64,000 nt of DNA from Prosapia bicincta (GCA_036971475.1 JBAIZL010000003.1:108935070-108999069), one strand, 5' to 3'; positions 1-11,107 are shown, numbered from the stretch's first letter. Notes: generated from the sequence alone by a model not told the origin. Made by a program: numbers and translations.

Positions 1-180
1 ATAAAGGGTCTCTGGGCAATCGAGCCTTGACTTCAACGAGCGTACAGACAAGCATGGTAGAGCTGACTGTAACCTTTCTCAAGATGGCAGTAGATAGGAG
101 CTGATGGTAAGATCTAGAGACCCGTCTTGTCTACCTCCAGAGCCAAATGGACCCACCTCGAACATAAGTTTAGTTACTAA
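1..180. other. Unassigned DNA at window edge
   Basis: This stretch is more GC-balanced than its surroundings. Its last part (from about 111) resembles the left flank of the F2 element at 5822-5865: both have an AGATCTAGAG motif followed by a segment ending in AACATAAG. It may therefore belong to the F element or to a common host repeat. I see no reading frame with recognisable protein similarity. Confidence 0.4.
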
Positions 181-600
181 TCATGTTTACACTAGCAGAG
201 AATATTGTTAAATAAATGCTATGGACTTGCGACTATTTATTTATACATGCAACCTTGTAATAACGGGTGCGTTGTCGTACAGTGAATTTATGTATAATTA
301 TAAAACATTTCATAAAACACTAAAATGGGTAACGTCAAAAAGAAAACGTTTTACAGTGATTGTAACTGCAGTAGTGGTTAGAATGTTTCATTAGCATGAA
401 TTGTTACAATTAAATATGTAACAGTTTGTACTTGCTATGTTAATAATATTGTTTTTTTTTGTACGTTACCCATTTTAGTGTCTTATGACATATTTTATAA
501 TTATAAGAAACTTCGTTGTACGATAACTTTCCTGTTGTTGAAAGGTTGCCTGTATAAATAAATAGTTGTACCTGACTCGCAAGTCAACCGCATTTATCTA
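180..600. mobile_element. F1: hairpin-type non-autonomous element
   Basis: An imperfect inverted repeat with arms at about 205-338 and 463-598 flanks a spacer of about 125 bp. The inner arm ends carry TGGGTAACGT on the left and ACGTTACCCA on the right. A second copy lies at 5822-6187 and a partial one at 18241-18345, so this is a dispersed family. There is no coding capacity. Long arms with a short spacer fit a foldback or MITE-like DNA element. No target-site duplication was established. Confidence 0.65.
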
Positions 601-1500
601 AGCATATATTTAGTTTGTGACTGTATTTATTCTTGTCTAGTCTTTACGAATAGAGTTCTTACGGTATTGCCGCCTCTCACTTCGCTTCCATATGCTATTC
701 ACTCATTCATAATCCAACTGAATGTTTCTTGCACATGTGTATGTACATTAGCGCATTCATTTATTTACAGCGACAATTTACAGGATATTTTATTTTTATT
801 GAATTTAAAATGTTTTTACACCGTATTCTGGTGTTTTACTCCCAGCATGTGACAGGACACAATATAGAGCAAATGCATCATTATAACAACTTCCTGCAAA
901 TAATATCCAGTACGAAAGAACTACCTATGCATAATCTCACTTTGTTATACTAAACTACTGTATATTTAGGTACCCTTACAAAATATCCGGTCAGGACAGA
1001 AACCCAAAGAACAGCTGGTGGGTGGATCTATGACATTGCTGGAGAGGAGATCAATGTATAACCTACGAATAGTGGTAGAACTGACTAATAAGATTGAATA
1101 TTTATAAGGTAGCAGCATTAATAGAATATTAGGCATTCATCGGTAATCTGTAAAGTTTATCAGTGTGTAGATTATTTTGGTTTATTTCTTTTCTGTTTGT
1201 CCAATATAATATTTGTTGAAGCTTGTAATTTTGACTTTGCAGATGCCACTGAAAGTATTCCGGTATTTTCTCTTGTAGTTTATAATTATTCCATTGTTTC
1301 TGTAAGATAAGTGTAAATTTTGTTTTTTTTTAATAATTTTGGTTATGGTTTTATATTGTGGTCAGGTGATATTTGTTAATTTGATTTCTTTTTATATTTT
1401 AATTTTGTTAAAAACTAGTTTAAACTTTGTTTGAAAACCAAGGTAATTATTAAATAATAACGCATCAAATAATCATGTTGTTTTATTTCATTTATTTATT
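600..1500. other. AT-rich DNA, no gene seen
   Basis: Only short open frames occur here (for example 667-852 and 729-953), with no recognisable domain, codon structure or splice context. A slightly more GC-balanced patch at about 980-1075 was inspected and not identified. Confidence 0.5.
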
Positions 1501-1502
1501 GT

Positions 1503-1940
1503 TTGCAAACTTCTGGTGTTGCTGTATTATTTTGCAAACTTCTGGTGTTGCTGTATTATTTTTCAAACTTCTGGTGTTGCTGTATTATTTTGCAAACTTC
1601 TGGTGTTGCTGTATTATTTTGCAAACTTCTGGTGTTGCTGTATTATTTTGCAAACTTCTGGTGTTGCTGTATTATTTTGCAAACTTCTGGTGTTGCTGTA
1701 TTATTTTGCAAACTTCTGATGTTGCTGTATTATTTTGCAAACTTCTGGTGTTGCTGTATTATTTTGCAAACTTCTGGTGTTGCTGTATTATTTTGCAAAC
1801 TTCTGGTGTTGCTGTATTATTTTGCAAACTTCTGGTGTTGCTGTATTATTTTGCAAACTTCTGGTGTTGCTGTATTATTTTGCAAACTTCTGGTGTTGCT
1901 GTATTATTTTGCAAACTTCTGGTGTTGTTGTATTATTTTG
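1503..1940. repeat. 29-bp minisatellite, about 15 copies
   Basis: The unit reads TTGCAAACTTCTGGTGTTGC followed by TGTATTATT. It is repeated about 15 times at 29-bp spacing with only a few substitutions, such as a GATG variant near 1718. Because 29 is not a multiple of 3, all three frames are read in turn, giving long open frames made only of the repeat. High identity suggests recent array growth. There are no spacers, so this is not CRISPR-like. Confidence 0.95.
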
Positions 1941-3770
1941 GGATTTTTCTCATTATATAGACTGAAAACCATTGTTAACCTTTCTCCCGTTGCTCCACCA
2001 TTCAAAACATCTACCTTCTCATAAAATACCCGGATCTAACTAAGCTTTTTTCGTCCTTATTTGTAATGATTTCAATATTATGTTATAAACAAAATATTTA
2101 TGTAATAATAATATAAGTTAAAGAAATCCAATAAAACTTATAGTTCAATCAGTGAATTTAAGATGATTACAACAAGCAATAAATGATGTAAATTAACAAT
2201 TTAACAACCTTTAATTAAATAAAAGTCCGGTCGCAAGTAATAGCAAAAGTGTAATAAGTATTTAACAACCAGCTCGTCATGAACAACAACGAGATTTTGA
2301 CAAATATAAAAAAAAATTCCTGGTCTTTGCTACCCCTAAATACAATTTCAAAATATACAGACAACCAACAACTACTGATACCATCATACATAACACATCT
2401 AACACTCAAACACTCTACTTTTAACCATATTTTACATTTAAATATTAAAATATTAAGGGGTTTTAAGTATTAAAATAATTAAAGCTAAATTTCAAAAGTA
2501 ATAAATTTTTAAAAAAAATTTCTTTGTCTGAAGTTAAATTACAGAAAAATATCAGTACCTTTTGCAATCGTAACAATTGCAGACTTAATTGGCAAAGCCT
2601 TTAATGACATTATGGCAAAGTAATAACTTATCTGTTGTATAGAAATAACGTTTTCGGACAGTATCATATTAATGTATAAAAGAGGATAATGGTGTTGCTA
2701 TCTACAAATCAAATCAGTGTTAGCAACTGAAGTAATAAACATTTAAACAATTTCCCATGCAATGTTAGGTAGAGTGAGTTTTTTAAAATTTTTAAAAAAC
2801 AGTTTCAAGAGATATTTTAAGCGTTAAAAATATGTGATATAAAATCAAATAGGTTTCCCTATTACAGGAGCTAGCAGAGCATAAGTTTAAATGTTGCCAT
2901 ACATATTACGATAACAGCAAAGGGCATTGTGTATAAGTAAAATTGAAAATAAGTATGGATTTTGAAATAAACCCGAGGATAGTCATTAATTTACATAAGA
3001 GAGTAAAAAACCGACATAAATATGAGACGTTATGTATATAACTTCAATAACTTACACAGGAAGTGTTTGAATTAACGGATTTCATGTTTTACCGATCAAA
3101 TACGTATTATACTAATAGGACCGGATTAAAAAGTTTTCAAATGTACAAAGATAATGCATGTATAAATGCTATTTTACTGTTAAACATTGCAAAATGTGTA
3201 AAACATATTTGTATTGAAGAAACTTCCTAATATGAAAACCTAACTTGATTTAGATTCTTCAGTGTTTAGTAAAACTTAAAAATAAAGATAGAATTAGGTA
3301 AAGTTTTACTATAACACTTACTAAATCCTTATGTTACAGTCTTAACACGAAGCTCATAGGAAATGAAGGCAGCTAAAATGGAATTATTACCACAAAAAGA
3401 ACATAACCTCTAAGCAAGGGGTATAAAAGCAAATCGAACGAAATTGAATGTTCATTGTTTACTAGTCCGAAGTTCGACTCGCAGTTCTAAGAAATTGTCT
3501 TGGCTGTGGCCGTGATATCACTGCTTCTCGGTTTATGTAGGCCTACTTTCCTTTTGTTGTAATGTTACACAAATTAATTACACATTCCATAGGCAGTGAC
3601 TGTGACGTCGTATAAAATATTTAGTAAACTCTTTCATAGGCATTAGCTCATACGTTAAAAATTATAAATGCCTTGCGATTATATTAATGTAGAGTGTTGA
3701 ATGTTGAATATGTTAACAAAAATATACTGAGTCAAATTTAATTGAACGAATTTATTTGAAATCAGTTCTT
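1941..3770. other. AT-rich DNA, no gene seen
   Basis: I see no repeat array, conserved coding segment or RNA gene. Around 3495-3530 a TTGGCTGTGGCCGT-like word followed by a CTTCT-rich stretch resembles a short conserved part of repeat C (near 16060, 23693 and 35675), so a decayed C-related fragment may lie at about 3400-3560. Confidence 0.4.
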
Positions 3771-3779
3771 AAGAAGTAT

Positions 3780-4040
3780 CCAATTTTCATATAGACATCT
3801 TAATATATATATATATCTCATTTTAGTACCATTGATTTATTTGTTGTAAGATTTTATAAAATTGTTTTTGATTTCATTTATTAATTTATAAGAAATATTA
3901 AATAATAACATTTTATCTTAATAATGTACAATAAGTAAAATAACATAACCTATGTATTTGAACAGCTGTTCTACTATACAATCATCAGCGTATAAACAGC
4001 TGTTGTATAAAGTCCTATGTTATTGCTTACGTTAGGCTAA
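3780..4040 (+). repeat. Repeat H, copy 1
   Basis: The segment from about 3890 to 3975 matches the reverse complement of about 63880-63965 closely. The shared part includes ATTTTATCTTAATAA, ATAACATAACCTATGTATTT and a CAGCTGTT word. It is followed here by a second AACAGCTG and TTGTATAAAG, an arrangement also seen at the corresponding point of repeat C (about 15995-16030). It is non-coding; the class of element is unknown. Confidence 0.55.
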
Positions 4041-4555
4041 ACCTGATGCTAGCACAACTTTATAGCCTTGAACTGAAGGGTTTTTCTCCATGGAAAAAGT
4101 GTTAAGTTGTTATACGTACCTAGTATTTTAAGGAGAAAAATATAGTAATTTTAAAATAAGGCCACGGTAAAAATTTATAATTACATTTTCTAAGATTTCC
4201 ATTATGCATACATAAATGTTATATATATATTTAATGGTTTATTTTACCCTAACGCCCTCTCATGCACATATCTACACTATATAATCACTGTAGGGACTTG
4301 TCTATCCCTCACCCCATTTTTGATCCATTGTAATTCAATAAGCTTGAACCTAATACTGAGTTGCCATGGTAACCTTCACCGTCAATATTCACTCCATGAT
4401 TTACTTAAAATAATTATATTTGATTTATCCTTTAAGATTCAATAAAACAAAGGAGCAAGCCTCAAAACCATTCTACTTCCATAAAGCTAACATAAAGTGT
4501 TCTTGAAAAATATTTGGTTTTTCAGCTAATATCAAGCTTAACAACCATCATTCTA
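4040..4555. other. AT-rich DNA, no gene seen
   Basis: No coding similarity, tandem repeat or structured RNA was recognised in this interval. Confidence 0.4.
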
Positions 4556-4559
4556 AAAT

Positions 4560-4880
4560 ACAAGTACACGAGCTAACTCTAGCAATATAGGAAATAACTC
4601 CAGCAACATAAGGGATAGCTCTAGCAGTATATGAAATAGCTCTAGCAACATAAGGGACAGCTGTACCAATACAAGGAATAGCTCTAGCAGTATATGAAAT
4701 AACTCTAGCAGTATAATGTATAGCTCTAGCAATATAGGAAATACCTCTAGCAGTATAAGGGATAGCTCTAGCAGTATAGGAAATAACTGTAGCAGTATAA
4801 GGTATAGCTCTAGAAATATAGGAAATACCTCTAGTAACATAAGGGATAGTTCTAGCAGTATATAAAATAACTCTAAAAAA
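4560..4880. repeat. 21-bp minisatellite, about 15 diverged copies
   Basis: The unit is CTCTAGCARTATAGGAAATA plus one base, repeated about 15 times. Alternating versions ending in GGAAATAA and AGGGATAG suggest a 42-bp higher-order unit. Because 21 is a multiple of 3, the minus strand stays open for 117 codons (4553-4906) and reads as leucine-rich heptads of the type LLELFPI. The arrays and the absence of any non-repeat domain argue that the frame is a by-product of the repeat. Confidence 0.85.
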
Positions 4881-5154
4881 ATATGAATTCTACAAACACT
4901 ACGCAACAGACAGGGAAAATATACTTAATGATCACACACACTTTGAAGCCAATAGTCTTTTCAAATACATCACACAAGACGCCGACACCTCACCTAATGT
5001 CATAAATCCAACCCTTTCATATTGTTTGTAAAGAGCCAGAAGCCGCTAGTAGAAGGTTAGCTTCGAAAAAAGAACGATCGTTTTGAAACGCGTCAGCAAG
5101 TAAGCAATTACGTATTAACTTAGTTAAGTAGTGTAAAATTAATTTAATCAGTGA

Positions 5155-5362
5155 ATTCAAGATGATTACTTCAAGAAACTTCAAGTTGGAAACCTTGAAA
5201 TTTAGCATTTAATAGAGATCAAAGGTTTTCAATATATTTACCTAAATAAAATTTAACTGCATTACTATTTAAGTACAAAAGGTTCTAGTTAGACTATCCT
5301 CCGCCCGGTTATACATCGACGTTATACATCTATATCTCTATCTATCTATCTATCTATCTATC

Positions 5363-5442
<80 letters not shown>

Positions 5443-5822
5443 GTCTAATTCGAATCTAACAGTGGTTTATTCGTAATTGAAGAGATATAACGTCTAGAGG
5501 CCACAAATATATGGTGATATAAACACCATATATATAATTAGGATAGATAATTTGATTAGAACTTACACAGTCTCCAAAAGTTTTTAAGCTTCATATTTTT
5601 GTTTTAAACTAAGAAAATATGTTTCAAAATGTCTTCAGGAAACCATGGTAATGTAAATACAGCGTTTGTTTAATTGTTGTACGATTTAATTAACTACTGT
5701 AACATAATTATATTTTACCTTTTATATTTACATATTTAGTTATTATGGAATTTTTATAGGGTCGAAAACTCTTGAAAAACGTAGCGCATTGCCAATGTCC
5801 GTCTTTATATTCAAAATAACTT
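5155..5822 (+). repeat. Repeat D, copy 1 (partial)
   Basis: Two blocks (about 5155-5333 and 5440-5820) match repeat D3 at 54470-55010 and, for the second block, D2 at 43975-44340. Shared landmarks are AACAGTGGTTTATTCGTAA, AGTTTTTAAGCTTCATATTT, AACCATGGTAATGTAAAT and AACGTAGCGCATTG. A large (TCTA)n/(AT)n tract interrupts the two blocks where D3 has only a short TATATCTGG-like sequence. Right of 5820 the copy is joined to element F2. Non-coding. Confidence 0.8.
5334..5439. repeat. Compound (TCTA)n-(AT)n microsatellite
   Basis: About seven TCTA units run directly into about 75 bp of AT dinucleotides. The tract sits inside repeat D1; see the D comparison in the findings. Confidence 0.97.
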
Positions 5823-6190
5823 AGTAAAGATCTAGAGGCCAAATGGACCCCCCTCAAACATAAGTTTAGTTACTAATCATGCTTACACTCGCAGAGATTA
5901 TTGTTAAACAAATGCACTGGGCTTGCGAGTCAGGTACAACTACTTATTTATACAGGTAACCTTGCAATAACGGATAAGTTTTCGTACAGCGAATTTATGT
6001 ATAGCTATAAAACATTTCATAAAACACTAAAACGGGTGACGTCAAAAAAAAAGTTTAACAGTGATTGTAACTGCAATAGTGGTTAGAATGTTTCACTAGC
6101 ATGAATTGTTACAATTAAATATTTAACAGTTTGTAATTGCTATGTTAATAATATTGTTTTCTAATTTTTTTTTGACGTTACCCATTCAAA
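5822..6190. mobile_element. F2: truncated copy of the F hairpin element
   Basis: Matches F1 from its left flank (AGATCTAGAG...AACATAAG) through the left arm and spacer to the start of the right arm (GACGTTACCCATT at about 6174-6186). There it stops abruptly and continues as the hAT transposase relic. The right arm is therefore missing, so this copy cannot form the full hairpin. Confidence 0.7.
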
Positions 6191-6875
6191 GAGGCATCTT
6201 TAACTATGTACTTCATGGAAAATAAATTTAGGAATCGGATTGATGTACAGTATTATTGCGGAGTAAAAGTTTCAAGTATGGGACTAACATTTTTTAAATC
6301 ATGAACTCAAAGTAAAGATTCAACTCATCTCACTGAAATCATTATTGCCAAGTTATGATTTCTTTCAAATACATAATCATAAATTTGAACTAATATTATT
6401 AATATTATTATTATATTTTTATTCCATAGTGTTTCTATATTTGTCGCAATTAAAACTGACTAATTTTGATTCTTGTGTTTTCTTCATAATCTTCCTATGC
6501 CAAACAAAATATTAATCTTAAACACTTGTAAATATTTACAAACTTGCTTATAGTGACACTTAATTTTATTTGTTGAGGACGGCCGATTTGGGAGATTGTC
6601 CCATTGTCAACTCGGACCGTAACATTAACATGTTCAATAAACTTCTTGAATAAACTTGTAGTAGCATCAAATTTACTTTTCAAATGTAAGAACAGTTTAC
6701 GCCTTAAAGTAAGAGGGTTGGCAAACCATAAATTACTTACCAATAACTAATATATAACTCGAATTACTATGCGTGTATTCTACAATTTAAGTTTGAGAAT
6801 TTGAGGGGCCCTTGTCAATGTAGCAACCGATGCCCTCATTGGGTCCTTGAAAACAATTTGTTGGTAACCACGGGC
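6190..6875 (+). pseudogene. 3' end of a decayed hAT (ZBED/Buster-type) element
   Basis: The first 150 bp translate with interruptions to the typical C-terminal tail of ZBED5/SCAND3-like hAT transposases: a YFMENKFRNRL-like stretch, then a valine/serine-rich segment and NSKxRFNSS. The same sequence is better preserved at 49160-49310 and 43570-43720. It is followed by an AT-rich tail and, at about 6856-6870, TTGTTGGTAACCACGG, which resembles a hAT terminal inverted repeat and matches 49500-49516. A minus-strand open frame at 6495-6743 lies in the tail and is not recognised. Confidence 0.6.
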
Positions 6876-7016
6876 CTACACACCTACGTTTACTTTATAG
6901 AAAATTAATTTAAGGTACTATAATACTGAGAGTAAGGTTTCTAGTGATATATTTTGTATTATTCAGTTTCAGCAAACCATTCTTTACATTCCAGATGACC
7001 AATTACCTTCACGGTC
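6871..7016 (+). repeat. Host-repeat segment with an empty LINE target site
   Basis: This segment matches the DNA on both sides of the LINE at 49616-53553. TCTAGTGATATATTTTGTAT equals the left flank (49575-49598), and GCAAACCATTCTTTACATTC equals the right flank (53561-53580). At 6965-6977 the sequence is AGTTTCAGCAAAC, the unoccupied equivalent of the LINE target AGTTATAGCAAAC. It provides an internal reference for the pre-insertion state. Confidence 0.85.
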
Positions 7017-7027
7017 AAATATGTGTG

Positions 7028-7080
<53 letters not shown>

Positions 7081-7124
7081 AACTAACTCAAAATACAAAT
7101 ACAAGAATTATAATTGAATTTACA

Positions 7125-7170
7125 ATTCAAAGCTTTTCGTTGGCTAACAGTACCAACATCATCAGCAATA
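7125..7170 (-). ncRNA. Hammerhead ribozyme motif, left arm of palindrome
   Basis: On the minus strand CTGATGA (7165-7159) is followed by an extra U, helix II GTTGG/CCAAC, GAAA (7138-7135), a loopless palindromic helix III AAGCTT (7135-7130) and U as residue 17. Helix I is poor: the base before CTGATGA (G) does not pair with the G after the cleavage position. Helix III this short is typical of Penelope-like hammerheads, which work as dimers. Activity untested. Confidence 0.6.
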
Positions 7171-7215
7171 TCCCTGATGATGTTGGTACTGTTAGCCAAC
7201 GAAAAGCTTTGAATT
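7170..7215 (+). ncRNA. Hammerhead ribozyme motif, right arm of palindrome
   Basis: CTGATGA at 7174-7180, helix II GTTGG/CCAAC, GAAA at 7201-7204, AAGCTT at 7204-7209 and U at 7210. Only one helix I pair forms with the local upstream bases (ATATCC), because the palindrome centre lies there. In the better copies at 47857 and 54101 helix I is ATTC/GAAT. It is opposed to the minus-strand motif just 8 bases away. Confidence 0.6.
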
Positions 7216-7288
7216 GTAAATTCAATTATAATTCTTATATTTGTATTTGATTTAGTTCTTTATTAATACACAAGAATACATATTGCGA

Positions 7289-7368
<80 letters not shown>

Positions 7369-7394
7369 AGAGAGAGATAGAGAATAATGGTTTC

Positions 7395-7715
7395 CACTAA
7401 AAATGCTTTTAACATAAACAATTATTTCCAACTCACAAAAAATATGAAGCCCTTTTAAAACATCGTTTGATATAATAAATTACAAAACAAGACATCGTTT
7501 TGTAGAAAATGTCTGCTGCTATTCACAGTTACCAAATTCTATTGAAGACAAAATTTATAAAAACAATAACGCCAATAACTACGGGTTAAGTAGTTTGTCA
7601 CAGTTGCACATAATACAAATACAATCAGCAAACTTGTACATTCAAGATACAGCCCTTAGGGAAAAAGTACAGTTTCGTTTAAAATATAAACGCAATAATC
7701 AGTCACAAAGATTGA
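7395..7715. other. AT-rich DNA, no gene seen
   Basis: I recognise neither a coding segment nor a tandem array here. It may include the upstream part of repeat B1. Confidence 0.35.
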
Positions 7716-8260
7716 GGTTTGTAGCGCGGAGAAATTTGGAACGTTTTTAACCTAACGACGTCATCCTTACACAGTCGCCACGCTTAGAGACATACATATC
7801 GCTCCTCTTCCGTACATGTCCGCCCATTACAGGGGGATAAGGGTTGTGAACTAAAACCAAATAATATGCACTGTAAAAAGTCCGTTTCTAAGTAACAATT
7901 TTAAATTTTACATTTGTTTTTATTAATTTCTTGAATCACTAACAGATAGCGTTTCAGCACGATATCACACCAAATTAAGTATTTCAAACATAGAGCCCTA
8001 CTCATGTATTAAATACTTGACAAATAAACGACATAAGTAACTTATAAACAAAACATACATAAAAACCGAAACATAAAATTAACAACATAATAGATATAAA
8101 ATAATATTTAAAATAATATATGCTAGGCTAAAATTTATAAAAACCTATATATGTATCTAGAGTTTTAAAAATAATATTTGCAATATATATATATACATTT
8201 ATATATATATTGTACTTTGCATCAAATTACGTCTGTCTCATAAACAAAAAGCACTTTTGT
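7716..8260 (+). repeat. Repeat B, copy 1
   Basis: Shares ordered blocks with copies at 9750, 11495 and 13420: TTTGTAGYGCGGARAAAT, CATCCTTACACAG, CGCTCCTCTTCCGTA, CTAACAGATAGCGTTTCAGC, ACTTGACAAATAAA and AAACAAAAAGCACTTT. The sequence is non-coding. Two short (AT)n tracts (8185-8210) sit where the other copies have larger ones. Class of element unknown. Confidence 0.75.
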
Positions 8261-9740
8261 TTCTTTTGAAAAGAGTTTTGTTTAAACAATCTTATGGTTT
8301 TTCTACAAATGTAAAATTTAAAAGTAATGACGAAAATAATATAGCGCTAATGTACTTCAGATCCGTGTCAGCAACTTGGACATGCCCAAAATGTCTTATC
8401 AGAGGTGTCACTGTACATTTAGATCTATGTGTACCGTTGATTCAACAAAATTACTTCCGTCACGACCATTCGCACAGTTTTGCCGACAGAGAAAAGCTTG
8501 TGACTGCATTGCGATCAATGTTTTCATCATAGAAGGTTGCCTCAGCCTTTCTTGGCCTCCTCTGGCCTTCTTAAAAACTCTTAATGCTTAGAGATTTTTC
8601 TGAAAAGAAAATTGGTTCACAAAGAAAATAATGTAGAGTCGTTGCTCAGTAATTTCGTCAATATCCATTGCTGCGAACAGTAAAAACACACACCAGCAAT
8701 ATACGAAGCAAGCACAGCAGTGCACAGAGTTCACCTGACGGCTCATTAGCTCTCGGTCTATTAAATCGGACCACAGCCGATGTATTTCATCAGATCTGTG
8801 TGTTTATTGGTTCCTGTGTGTATCTAAAGGTTGTTTTCCCGCTTTAAAACGGAAAATTATATTATAATTATATCTAGTTCGAAATTATTAAAGATAAGAA
8901 TAAAATTTGGATTGTAAACTATAAAATCTAACAGCTACTGTGTATGGAAGCAACTGCTTGCTTTCTGTCAACGTTTACGCCTTGCATGCAATGCTGCAGT
9001 ATGATTGCACATGCCTGTATTACCACAGTGGGGAAATGCAATCACGCAGTTACTATTAGAAATTGGGATCTATGCACAGTCGTCACACAACACGTGTTAC
9101 TAAAACGTCAAGCATTGTGTCGTGTATTCACTGAAAATGAGGATAACCCGAAACATCGAGACGCGTACCACAATAAAGTATGATTGTAAGTTCATGTTTA
9201 GCTATATATTAATCACTTGCTCAAATGTTACTTATGTCTTATATCCACGAGACAACCGCTGTAACAAAGTGTGGAGTTTGATCGATCTTCTACAGAAGCC
9301 TTGTAGATTTAATATTTCTTTGAACTCTGCAGTAAGGGTAAAAATTCAATAAAGGTTTACAAAAGTATTTTTTTTACAAATATATATATATATATATATA
9401 ATAAATACAATGTACTGTGTATGAAATACAAGTCTTTCGAACATATATCAGATGGTGATATCTTTGTAATATTTCTTTTTTTTAATTTCAATGTAACATT
9501 GTTATACGATTACCAAAGGAAAAGAGAAAGGTAATATAGAGCTTACGGTTTTAATCAAATGTTTAAAACCTTGTGCCATGTTGTGTGATACTAGGTTTTA
9601 TAAATAAAGTGGAAAAGGTTTAACATTTTTTGCGGACTGGAAAAAGTATTTGGACGTGTCTGGAATCGAAACAGGAACACTTTTATTGCTTGGTTAAATG
9701 CGGTAATTATTAGAAAAAGTACGGTTTTTGTTATAAATAA
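8261..9740. other. Mixed DNA, no gene seen
   Basis: Open frames at 8257-8532, 8944-9183 and 9122-9352 show no family signature. The segment 9092-9150 (ACGTGTTACTAAAACGT...TGTATTCACTGA) recurs at 12583-12635, so part of this interval is also dispersed repeat. A short (AT)n lies at 9381-9402. Confidence 0.45.
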
Positions 9741-10174
9741 AAACACAAAGCTTTGTAGTGCGGAAAAATGTGAAACGTGTTTCACCTAACGAAGTCATCC
9801 TTACACAGCACCACTCTTAAGCACAGGTGTAGCGCTCCTCTTCCGTAAATGTTCGCCCATTACAGGAAGATAAGGATTGTTAACAAAAACCTAATAATAT
9901 GCTCTGTAAAATGTCCGTTTCTAAGCAACACATTTGAATTTTCGTTTTGTTTTTATTAGTTTATTGAATCACTAACAGATAGCGTTTCAGCACAATTTCG
10001 CACCAAATTAGGTATTTACAACATTCTCATATAACAAATACTTGACAAATAAAGGGAATAAGTACATTTTAAACAAAACATACTTATAAACCGAAACATA
10101 AAATTAACAACAAAATCAGATATAAAATGAAACACTTTAACAAAATTCATGTTACATTTAAAATTGATGAAAGA

Positions 10175-10211
<37 letters not shown>

Positions 10212-10605
10212 TGTTAAAAACAAGATTTGCAATATAAATGAAATGCACGATGTATCTAATTACGTTATTTTTATAAACAAAAAGCACTTTAGTCTATGAA
10301 TTATAAGTAAGTGCTAATATATTGCAGTATATGCTACATATTTTACAAATATAAGTGCTAGTATAGGTGAGTTGTTAAAATATTAACAAGTGTTTTAGTT
10401 CAAACTAGTAGCTCACGTGTAGAAGGAATAAATAATTTTATATATGTATTAAATATGGAAATACGATTTCTTTTATTACAGTGAATGATTACAAATATTT
10501 TAAAAACAAGAATAAATTATATTTGTATATTTTTCAAAGCTTTTTACTAATAAAATATGTATTAGCTACTTCAGGAATAAAATGATATAACACAATTTAC
10601 ATATA
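9741..10605 (+). repeat. Repeat B, copy 2
   Basis: The copy from 9985 to 10605 aligns nearly base for base with B4 at 13420-14075, apart from a shorter (AT)n at 10176-10209 (55 bp in B4). Landmarks are CACTTTAGTCTATGAATTAT, GTAGCTCACGTGTAGAAGGA and ATACGATTTCTTTTATTACA. Non-coding; the high identity makes B2 and B4 the youngest pair. Confidence 0.85.
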
Positions 10606-10669
10606 TATATATAACTATATGAAGTATAACTATATGAAGCAACTGTGGCGTAATGTTTATTTTTAAATA

Positions 10670-10790
10670 AATAAAACCTCTAAACCACAAATAACATTTT
10701 ATTTAAACCTTATGTACATTTCGATTGCCCAGCAATCATCTTCAGAGCTATTTAAAAATACAACTAACTTTAAACAACATAATACAACAA
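10670..10790 (-). ncRNA. Hammerhead-like motif in Penelope-type terminus
   Basis: Minus strand: CTGAAGA (10745-10739), an extra U, a perfect 6-bp helix II GATTGC/GCAATC with loop TGG, GAAA (10722-10719), helix III ATG/CAT with loop TA, and A as residue 17 (NUH = AUA). Helix I has two clear pairs (A-U, G-C) then a mismatch. The flanking words (AAACCTTATGTACATTTCG) are shared with 18960, 32265 and 59645. Activity is unproven. Confidence 0.6.
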
Positions 10791-11107
10791 ATATATAGGC
10801 TTAAACCGGCAACTACTTCGCCACGCCTCTTATTTAAAAAACTAGTACGACCAATCACGTTGCAGTAAATTCCCCCTCTACAACTTGGTCCGGTCTTCCC
10901 CCTCTCGTGGTGAAAAGTTACCGTTACAACTATTTCAATTTTACTAAAAAACGATAATATTCCTTATTAACAAAGTTATAACTATCTCCTAATTAATAAA
11001 TATAACTGAGATTTAGGGATAGGCCCTTTATCACAATTTAATAAATTATTTTCGTCATATTTGTGAATGTACAATCTTTCAAAACTATTCAAAATTCCTT
11101 TTGAATT

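Larger units (their letters stand above)
7038..7382. mobile_element. Palindromic Penelope-like terminal element
   Basis: A near-perfect palindrome (arms about 7076-7165 and 7172-7262) is bounded by (AT)n on both sides (7038-7077 and 7293-7366) and a short (AG)n. Each arm contains one hammerhead motif reading outward. Related palindromes lie at 36630-36820, 47782-47965 and 53705-54229. Sequence beyond the right (AT)n (AATGGTTTCCACTAA) is shared with 54230, so the microsatellite is internal to the repeat unit. No protein is encoded. Confidence 0.7.

Noticed and set aside
1503..1940. CRISPR array
   Set aside because: Repeats are contiguous without unique spacers, and the DNA is eukaryotic in character.
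1475..2024. Open frames of 161 and 173 codons
   Set aside because: Pure translation of the 29-bp minisatellite in successive frames; no non-repeat domain.
3460..3500. tRNA-like T-arm word (AGTTCGACTC)
   Set aside because: No matching acceptor stem, D-arm or anticodon arm in the surrounding 80 bases.
8257..9352. Frames at 8257-8532, 8944-9183 and 9122-9352 as small genes
   Set aside because: No family motif, overlapping alternatives in other frames, and partial overlap with dispersed repeat sequence.
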